Assembly: GCA_017959625.1 (NCBI GenBank) | Contig: JAGDAG010000126.1 | Coordinates: 1 to 10,938, forward strand | Reading direction: 5' to 3' | Length of the DNA: 10,938 bases | Origin: Abditibacteriota bacterium | GTDB taxonomy: Bacteria > Armatimonadota > UBA5829 | Shown: piece by piece, positions 6,209-10,938 of the stretch | Numbering within the stretch: position 1 is the first letter of the stretch | Layout: each line of letters starts with the position of its first letter | Position numbers and translations under genes: made by a program | The notes under the pieces: generated by a model | Seen by the model: only the letters and a program-made list of their open reading frames with translations | Told to the model about the DNA's origin: nothing | The model's database searches: none

Positions 6209-7324
6209 ATGAAGGTTCTGTTTATCTGCGCCGAATATCCTCTTCCCGTAAAGGACAGAAGGGGCAAACGGCTTATAAATATCATGAAGCAGCTCAAAAA
6301 GCAGGGGCACGCCCTGTATTTCACGGGGTTTTCCGAAAAAACGAACCCGGACAAAAACCCTCTTTTCGAGACGCTTTCCCTTTACGCCCCCACTCCCGCC
6401 TCGGGGGATTTCCGGCAGCATGCGGAGCCTGCATATAAGGAAAAGATCAAAGGCGAGATCCTTTCCCTCAAGCCGGACGCGCTTTTTGCCTACGGCATAG
6501 AGGCGGCAAGATACGTTCCCTTTGAAGCTAAGCTGCCGGCCCTGGCGGATTTCCGCCGCTGCGAGTATATAGTGCTCCAGCGGGAAAACGAAAAAAGCGG
6601 TTTTCTGAAAAAGCTCACCGGAGCCGTGGAGTGGTCCCACATCGCCTCCGTGGAGACAGCCCTGGCCTCAAAGTTCTCCACCGTTTTTCTGCCCACGGAA
6701 CGGGACAGATACTATCTCACCAAGCAGTCCACTCTGGATATAACCGTTCTGCCGGAGGCCATTGACACGGAAAAATACGACATCTCCGAATGGAATCCGG
6801 ATCCCGAACGGCTCCTTTTCACCGGCTCCGTCATGGAGGAGGGCAACCTGCAGGCGGTGAAAAACTACAGAGACAGGTTCGGAAAGGATTTCTTCCGCAG
6901 GGGCGTTTCCCTTTACGTCACCGGCAAATTCGACGAGGCCCACAAAAAATCGGTTTTCTGCGAATACGTGAGGCCCATGGGCTTTATGAAGGATATCAGG
7001 GAGGCCTACGCCAACGCCCAGGCAGTGGTGATACCCATTTCCGGCGGCATCGGCGCCCGGGGCAAGATAACCGAAGCCATGGCCTGCGGCGTGCCCGTCA
7101 TCTCCACGAAGGACGGCGCCGAAGGGCTCAGGCTCACCGGCAGCGACGAATGCATTCTTATCGCCAACACCCCCGAAGAGATGCTGGCCGCGTGGGAGAA
7201 GCTGCAGGACAGGGCCTATGCCGACGAACTGCGGAAAAACGCCCGCCGCTTTGTGGAAGAAAACTATTCCTGGAACGCCAACGGCATTATTCTGGCCGAC
7301 GAGCTGAAAAGAGCGCTGAAATGA
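6209..7324 (+). CDS. GT4-type (GT-B fold) glycosyltransferase
   Basis: 371 residues, usual size for GT4. Such enzymes transfer a sugar from an activated donor to an acceptor in surface polysaccharide or glycolipid synthesis at the inner face of the membrane. The N-terminal Rossmann domain begins MKVLFICAEYPLPVKDRRG (1-19), with the acceptor-side glycine loop of the family. The C-terminal donor-binding domain begins about RLLFTGSV (201-208) and holds the signature GARGKITEAMACGVPVIS (282-299), where Lys286 and Glu289 correspond to the conserved donor-binding K/E positions, followed by DGAEGL (302-307). Start ATG with GAGG six bases upstream. It is first of five overlapping genes; its stop overlaps the next start as ATGA. 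There is no surface-polysaccharide cluster in the window, so donor and acceptor are unknown. The 'EGL' ending resembles the sugar transferases of exopolysaccharide systems, but that is only a resemblance. Confidence 0.87.
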   Translation: MKVLFICAEYPLPVKDRRGKRLINIMKQLKKQGHALYFTGFSEKTNPDKNPLFETLSLYAPTPASGDFRQHAEPAYKEKIKGEILSLKPDALFAYGIEAARYVPFEAKLPALADFRRCEYIVLQRENEKSGFLKKLTGAVEWSHIASVETALASKFSTVFLPTERDRYYLTKQSTLDITVLPEAIDTEKYDISEWNPDPERLLFTGSVMEEGNLQAVKNYRDRFGKDFFRRGVSLYVTGKFDEAHKKSVFCEYVRPMGFMKDIREAYANAQAVVIPISGGIGARGKITEAMACGVPVISTKDGAEGLRLTGSDECILIANTPEEMLAAWEKLQDRAYADELRKNARRFVEENYSWNANGIILADELKRALK

Positions 7325-8187
7325 ACTCCCTCACGCCCCGGGGCGGGTGTCCGGACCTGCGGCTCTGCTTTGAGTCCGGCCAGGCCTTCGGATGGGAATT
7401 CGACGGAAAGGCCTGGCAGGGAGTGGCGGGAGAGAGTTTTTACCGCCTTTTTACGGAAAACGGCGTTCTTTTCTGGGAGGCGGAGCCCGAGACCGCAGAG
7501 AGCGAAGAGTTCCTTAAAAAATATCTGTGTCTGGACGGGGACGCGGGCAGGATATACCGCGCCCTTGAGGAAAAAGACGCGGACCTTGCCCCCCTGTTGC
7601 GGGAATACCGGGGGCTCCGGGTGCTGGCGCAGCCCGCGGAGGAAGTGTTTTTTTCGTTTATGGCCTCCTGCTGCAACAACATCCCCCGCATAAAAGCCGG
7701 GCTCGGGGAGCTGAGGGAGCTCTGCGGCGAACCCGTGTGCGAGAGGGAAGGCCGTGTGTGGAAGCTTTTTCCCTCCGCCGCCGCCATCGCGGCGAGAAAA
7801 GAAGAAGAGCTCACCTCCATAAAGGGGCTGGCCTTCCGGGGGCGGAACATGCTTTCTGCCTCCCGCAGCCTGCCGGAGGATTTTTTTCAAAGGCTCAAAC
7901 GGGCGTCTTATCCCGAAGCGAAGGCCCTGCTTTGCAGCCAAAAATTTATAGGCGAAAAGCTGGCGGACTGCATATGCCTTTTCGGGCTGGGGTTCTCCGA
8001 AGCGGTGCCCGTGGACACCCACGTATATCAGATAGGGGTGAAGCGCTTCGGCATAGAGCCGCGGAAAAGCATCACCTCCGCCGTGTATAAACAGACGGCG
8101 GACGCCTTCCGCAGCCGCTACGGAAAATACGCCGGCTGGGCCCAGCAGTTTTTGTTTATGAAGGAAATAGATGGATATCAAGGGTAA
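7321..8187 (+). CDS. OGG1-type 8-oxoguanine DNA glycosylase/AP lyase
   Basis: 288 residues. It belongs to the HhH-GPD superfamily and should cut 8-oxoguanine from DNA. The OGG1-type N-terminal domain shows LCFESGQAFGW (15-25) and WQGVAG (32-37). The middle has EEVFFSFMASCCNNIPRIK (107-125), matching the OGG1 SFI-CSSNNNI-RI block. The catalytic region is GEKLADCICLFGLGFSEAVP (211-230) and VDTHVYQI (231-238), with Lys213 equivalent to human OGG1 Lys249 and Asp232 to Asp268. Odd point: the helix-hairpin-helix turn that normally reads LPGVG is CSQKFIG (205-211), so the DNA-backbone-binding hairpin has diverged although both catalytic residues remain. The ATG overlaps the glycosyltransferase stop by 4 bases, and its end overlaps the activase by 17 bases. 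A broader substrate range (other oxidised or alkylated bases) is possible. Confidence 0.87.
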   Translation: MNSLTPRGGCPDLRLCFESGQAFGWEFDGKAWQGVAGESFYRLFTENGVLFWEAEPETAESEEFLKKYLCLDGDAGRIYRALEEKDADLAPLLREYRGLRVLAQPAEEVFFSFMASCCNNIPRIKAGLGELRELCGEPVCEREGRVWKLFPSAAAIAARKEEELTSIKGLAFRGRNMLSASRSLPEDFFQRLKRASYPEAKALLCSQKFIGEKLADCICLFGLGFSEAVPVDTHVYQIGVKRFGIEPRKSITSAVYKQTADAFRSRYGKYAGWAQQFLFMKEIDGYQG

Positions 8188-9052
8188 CGTATTCAACATA
8201 CAAAAGTTTTCCGTCCACGACGGCCCCGGCATAAGGACCACCGTGTTTCTGAAGGGCTGCCCCCTTTCCTGCAAATGGTGCCACAACCCGGAATCCATTT
8301 CCCCGAAGCCCGTTCTGGCTTTTTATTCCTTCCGGTGCAAAGGCTGCGGCAAATGCATAGCGGCGTGCCCCTCCGGGGCCCTGAAAAACGGGGTTTTCGA
8401 CAGAAGCCTGTGCGCGGGCTGCGGCAAATGCGCGAAGGCGTGCCTTTACGGGGCCCGGGAGCTGTTCGGCTATGAGGCCACGGCGGGGCAGGTCATGGAA
8501 AAGGTGCTGGAGGACGAGATCTTCTACCGGACCTCCGGCGGCGGCATGACGATATCCGGAGGCGAGCCCTTTTTTCAGCCGGATTTCACTCTGGCCCTCC
8601 TGTCCGCCGCAAAAAAGGCCGGGCTCCATACGGCGGTGGAAACGAACCTTTATGCAAAGCCGGAGCGCGTCCGCCGGGCGGCGGCCGGCGTTGACCTGTT
8701 TTTTGTTGATATAAAATTTATGGACCCGGAAAAGCACAAAGAATACTGCGGCGCCGACAACGCCCTCATACTCGGCAATATAAAAATGCTGTCTGGGCTG
8801 GGGGCAAAGATCGTGTTCCGGACCCCGGTGATCCCGGGAGTGAACGACGGCGAGCTTGAGGATATCGCCCGGTTCATAAACTCCCTGCCCGAACGGCACC
8901 CGCTGGAGCTTTTGAAATACCACGATATCGGCGCCGGCAAATACGAGGCTCTGGGCATGAGCTACTGTCTCGGCGGCGTCCGGCCGGAGGATACCGAAAA
9001 ATACGCCGCCGCCCTGAGGGCGGCGGGGACCGAGGTGATAAGTGGCTCGTGA
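8171..9052 (+). CDS. Glycyl-radical enzyme activating protein (PflA family, radical SAM plus 2x[4Fe-4S])
   Basis: 293 residues. These enzymes use S-adenosylmethionine and a [4Fe-4S] cluster to place a glycyl radical on a partner enzyme such as pyruvate formate-lyase, a diol dehydratase or a decarboxylase, under anaerobic conditions. Visible: FSVHDGPGIRTTVFLKGC (13-30), the radical-SAM triad CPLSCKWC (Cys30, Cys34, Cys37), two ferredoxin-type clusters CKGCGKCIAAC (Cys56, 59, 62, 66) and CAGCGKCAKAC (Cys81, 84, 87, 91), SGGGMTISGGEPFFQP (122-137, SAM contacts), VDIKFMD (around 178-184) and IPGVNDGE. The two-cluster insert is typical of activases for glycyl radical enzymes other than classical PFL. 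No glycyl radical enzyme is encoded in the window. The start has GGA six bases upstream; it overlaps the DNA glycosylase by 17 bases and the next gene by 11. Confidence 0.94.
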   Translation: MDIKGNVFNIQKFSVHDGPGIRTTVFLKGCPLSCKWCHNPESISPKPVLAFYSFRCKGCGKCIAACPSGALKNGVFDRSLCAGCGKCAKACLYGARELFGYEATAGQVMEKVLEDEIFYRTSGGGMTISGGEPFFQPDFTLALLSAAKKAGLHTAVETNLYAKPERVRRAAAGVDLFFVDIKFMDPEKHKEYCGADNALILGNIKMLSGLGAKIVFRTPVIPGVNDGELEDIARFINSLPERHPLELLKYHDIGAGKYEALGMSYCLGGVRPEDTEKYAAALRAAGTEVISGS

Positions 9053-9818
9053 CATAAACCGGATAGTCCGCAAAAACCGCAGCGGCATCTTTATGCTGTG
9101 CGGGGACTTTGTGGCAGGCTTTCTGATGGCTTTGTGCGCCCGCCCGGTAAAGGAATGGGGGGTGCTGTTTTTCGGCAGCTTTCTGCGCCTGGAGGCCAAA
9201 GCCGTGGCGGCATACGTGAACCTGTTCAATTTCCTGGGGGTCTCCGCCGTCCTCGTCTGGCAGCGGGAGCTGCTGGTCTCCAAATGGCTTTGGCTTGGGC
9301 AGATGTTTTTTGTGGTGCTGGCGTCCGCTATAGCCGGGGTGAACCTGGCAAGGGCCTTCCGGCTGAAGGCCATGAAAGCGGGTATCGCCCTGTGGATACT
9401 CATCTGGCTTGCGGGGATATGCGCAGCTTTCGCGCATTATCCTTTTCCCGCCTGGGCGGTGTGCGCCCTTTCCGGGCTTTGCGCCGGCCTCACCGGCAGC
9501 CCTGCGGCGGCGGCCCTGCCTCTGTTTGCCGGCTTTTCGGCAGAGCTCCCTCTTTATATATGTCTCTGCGCCGTTGCGGGTTTTCCTTCCTCGCTGGTCC
9601 ATATACTGAAGGAGAGAAATTATAAATCCCTTGATAAAAGGATAATATTATATTTTGCGCCGGGCATGCTTGCAGGTTTCGGCTGTATCCTGGCTCTTTG
9701 GAGCGTAAGATACGCCGTTCCCGCCATATTGTTTTTGGCAAGCGGGATATTCATATATATAAAGATAAAAGAAGCGGGCTTGATCGGCAGCCGGGAGAAG
9801 CGTTATGAAAAGAAATGA
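9042..9818 (+). CDS. Polytopic membrane protein, possibly TauE/SafE (TSUP)-like
   Basis: 258 residues with about eight hydrophobic segments (roughly 16-34, 55-75, 83-103, 112-131, 137-160, 168-186, 200-220, 225-241) and a basic tail REKRYEKK. It appears to contain two similar halves: GDFVAGFLMAL (21-31) and SGLCAGLTGSPAAAALPLF (144-162) both resemble the glycine-rich starts of the TauE/SafE half-repeats, and FPSSLVHILKERNYKSLDKR (181-200) resembles the family's loop between helices. That family exports or imports sulfite, sulfonates or other organic anions. The GTG start (9042-9044) is preceded by GAGGTG and overlaps the activase stop by 11 bases; its own end overlaps the ROK gene by 14 bases, so it belongs to the five-gene unit. 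Similarity is by eye and weak. It should be read as an unassigned transporter-like membrane protein with a TSUP hint. Confidence 0.5.
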   Translation: MARDINRIVRKNRSGIFMLCGDFVAGFLMALCARPVKEWGVLFFGSFLRLEAKAVAAYVNLFNFLGVSAVLVWQRELLVSKWLWLGQMFFVVLASAIAGVNLARAFRLKAMKAGIALWILIWLAGICAAFAHYPFPAWAVCALSGLCAGLTGSPAAAALPLFAGFSAELPLYICLCAVAGFPSSLVHILKERNYKSLDKRIILYFAPGMLAGFGCILALWSVRYAVPAILFLASGIFIYIKIKEAGLIGSREKRYEKK

Positions 9819-10782
9819 AAACGGAAATTTTGTAGTTGGCATCGACCTGGGAGGCACCACCGTCACCTCTTCGGTAGTGGACCGGGAAGGGAACCTTCTG
9901 AGCGAGGCGGAGATACCGTCTTATTCCGAGAAGGGGGTGGACGTCACCACCGACAAGATCGCCGAGTCGGTGGAAGAAGCCATAAAGCAGGCGGGCAAGG
10001 CCCGCGAAGACGTCATAGCCTGCGGCATGGGGGCGCCGGGGATACACAAGGCGGACGAAGGCGTGGTGCTGTGGTCGCCCAATTTCAGCGGCTGGGACGG
10101 CGCCAACGTTTACGAGCCCCTGCGGAAAAAAACAGGCTTTGAGTTTTATATGGGCAACGACGTCAACGTGGCAAGCTTCGGCGAATACACCTTTGGCGCG
10201 GGGCGCGGCGCGGAGATAATGGTGATGTTCACCCTGGGCACCGGGGTGGGAAGCGGCCTCATAGTGCGGGGCGAAGCCTACAGAGGCATGTTCGCTTCGC
10301 CGGAGCTGGGGCACGTGATCATAGACGCCAAAGGCCCCCGCTGCGGCTGCGGCCGTTACGGCTGCGTGGAAGCCCTTTGCAACAGGGACGCCATAATCAA
10401 CCGCGCCATGCAGAAGGTGCTCTCCGGCAGAAAGAGCAAGCTTTACGAAGCCACGGAGGGACGCCTTACGGAGATCACCCCGCAGATGATAGACCGGTTT
10501 GCAAACGAAAAAGACATAGTCTGCTGCGAGACCCTTTGCGAAACGGGCTTTTATATGGGGCTCGCGGTGGCCAACACCATCAACAGCTTCGACCCCTCCC
10601 TTATAGTGATAGGCGGAGGCATCGCCCGCAGCAGGATACTCTTTGAAGAGATCAAAAAGACCGCCATGGAAACTGCCATAGACTGCCTTAAGGAGCACTG
10701 CTCCATAGTCCCCTCGCAGCTGGGGAACAAGGCGGGCATCCTGGGAGGCGCCGCCCTGGCCTTCAAGGGCGTTTACGCCTGA
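9805..10782 (+). CDS. ROK-family sugar kinase (glucokinase-like)
   Basis: 325 residues. It phosphorylates a hexose or related sugar using ATP in the cytoplasm. Motifs: VGIDLGGTTVTSS (11-23, phosphate loop), GMGAPG (74-79), GNDVNVASFGE (117-127, Asp119 the catalytic base), TLGTGVGSGLIV (143-154), and the ROK zinc motif PELGH...CGCGRYGCVEA, with His170 and Cys180, Cys182, Cys187. Glu168 and Glu189 occupy the sugar-binding positions. IVIGGGIA (residues about 271-278) completes the ATPase fold. There is no N-terminal helix-turn-helix, so it is a kinase and not a ROK repressor. Start ATG with GGGAG seven bases upstream, overlapping the membrane protein by 14 bases; a terminator follows 14 bases after the stop. 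Glucose is the usual substrate for this layout, but N-acetylglucosamine, mannose or fructose kinases share the same motifs. Confidence 0.92.
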   Translation: MKRNENGNFVVGIDLGGTTVTSSVVDREGNLLSEAEIPSYSEKGVDVTTDKIAESVEEAIKQAGKAREDVIACGMGAPGIHKADEGVVLWSPNFSGWDGANVYEPLRKKTGFEFYMGNDVNVASFGEYTFGAGRGAEIMVMFTLGTGVGSGLIVRGEAYRGMFASPELGHVIIDAKGPRCGCGRYGCVEALCNRDAIINRAMQKVLSGRKSKLYEATEGRLTEITPQMIDRFANEKDIVCCETLCETGFYMGLAVANTINSFDPSLIVIGGGIARSRILFEEIKKTAMETAIDCLKEHCSIVPSQLGNKAGILGGAALAFKGVYA

Positions 10783-10796
10783 TATTGTGATACGTG

Positions 10797-10833
10797 AAAA
10801 AGCGGACGCTCACCCGTGGGCGCCCGCTTTTTT
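10797..10833 (+). terminator. Intrinsic terminator of the five-gene unit
   Basis: AAAAAGCGG (10797-10805) pairs with CCGCTTTTT (10824-10832). After one A/C mismatch, CGCTC (10807-10811) pairs with GGGCG (10818-10822, one G-U pair) around the loop ACCCGT. A run of six T (10828-10833) follows the GC stem. This is a strong candidate for transcription termination after the ROK gene. Confidence 0.85.
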
Positions 10834-10844
10834 ATCGCTTGGGC

Positions 10845-10861
10845 AGGCGTCAAAAACGCCT
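10845..10861. repeat. Inverted repeat AGGCGT-CAAAA-ACGCCT
   Basis: A 6-bp perfect stem with a 5-base loop, 11 bases beyond the T-run of the terminator. Its arms match those of the hairpin at 2361-2373. No gene is visible around it to 10938. Confidence 0.5.
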
Positions 10862-10866
10862 CCGCC

Positions 10867-10889
10867 CCGGGCTTCAATACAGAGCCCGG
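10867..10889. repeat. Inverted repeat CCGGGCT-N9-AGCCCGG
   Basis: A perfect 7-bp GC-rich stem with a 9-base loop (TCAATACAG), second of three hairpins in the non-coding tail. No T-run follows on either strand. Confidence 0.5.
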
Positions 10890-10920
10890 TTACAAATAGC
10901 GCAGGAATAGTGACGCGCAT

Positions 10921-10938
10921 ATGCCGCTTTTGCGGCAT
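10921..10938. repeat. Inverted repeat ATGCCGC-TTTT-GCGGCAT at the window edge
   Basis: A perfect 7-bp stem with a 4-base loop that ends exactly at the last base of the window, so its flanks, and whether a T-run or further pairing follows, cannot be seen. It may be a terminator for a gene on the other side. Confidence 0.5.

Noticed and set aside
8156..9403. A 415-codon minus-strand frame opposite the activase and membrane protein genes
   Set aside because: It crosses two overlapping genes with strong motif and start-site support on the plus strand, and its own translation has no recognisable domain.
9751..10698. A 315-codon minus-strand frame opposite the ROK kinase gene
   Set aside because: It is the complement of a gene with complete ROK motifs and shows no motif of its own.
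9805..10782. ROK-family transcriptional repressor (NagC/XylR type)
   Set aside because: The protein begins directly with the ATP-binding VGIDLGGT motif; there is no N-terminal helix-turn-helix domain.
10920..10938. Start of a new gene at ATG 10920
   Set aside because: Only six codons are visible, they coincide with a perfect hairpin, and the nearest AGGA is too far upstream to be a convincing ribosome site.

Overview
The window is a compact, GC-rich bacterial chromosome segment with twelve protein-coding genes, mostly overlapping or separated by a few tens of bases. I see no RNA gene, transposon, CRISPR array or phage gene. The best taxonomic clue is the gene at 5164-6042. Its product starts with a type IV pilin-like leader followed by FPVFAQAREKARQ and CLSNAKQLGTAIMMYASDWDE, and this wording is typical of the DUF1559 pseudopilin-like proteins that are abundant in Armatimonadota and also expanded in Planctomycetes and Lentisphaerae. 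An Armatimonadota-like diderm is my best guess. A glycyl-radical-enzyme activase at 8171-9052 suggests anaerobic metabolism, and the GH38 mannosidase and ROK kinase suggest sugar use.

Layout. (1) 2-610, plus strand: the C-terminal end of a GH38 alpha-mannosidase that began before the window. It meets a minus-strand unit at a perfect 13-bp hairpin (626-656). (2) 668-4188, minus strand, transcribed right to left: an MFS transporter, two tandem paralogous DUF374 acyltransferases, then a dGTPase-type HD phosphohydrolase. MFS/acyltransferase and acyltransferase/dGTPase are joined by 8- and 4-base overlaps; only the two acyltransferases are separated, by 59 bases with a small hairpin plus T-run. 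(3) 4306-5052, plus: a NIF3/YqfO-family metal protein, divergent from the MFS gene. A C8 tract lies in the shared control region. (4) 5164-6042, plus: the pseudopilin gene, with its own promoter and a strong terminator, and with codon use unlike every neighbour. (5) 6209-10782, plus: a five-gene unit (GT4 glycosyltransferase, OGG1-type DNA glycosylase, glycyl-radical-enzyme activase, polytopic membrane protein resembling TauE/SafE, ROK kinase). Every junction overlaps by 4-17 bases. A promoter precedes it and a good intrinsic terminator follows it, with three more hairpins to the window end.

How they may work together. The minus-strand unit could be a lipid module: a transporter plus two membrane acyltransferases is reminiscent of LplT-Aas lysolipid recycling, and DUF374 also includes LpxJ lipid A acyltransferases. 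This is inference from context. The five-gene unit is mixed in function (cell-surface sugar transfer, DNA repair, radical enzyme activation, transport, sugar phosphorylation), and the target of the radical activase is not in view. I found no clearly new multi-gene system. The most unusual items are the unevenly diverged acyltransferase pair beside the MFS gene, the partnerless activase, the codon-optimised pseudopilin, and the divergent OGG1 helix-hairpin-helix.
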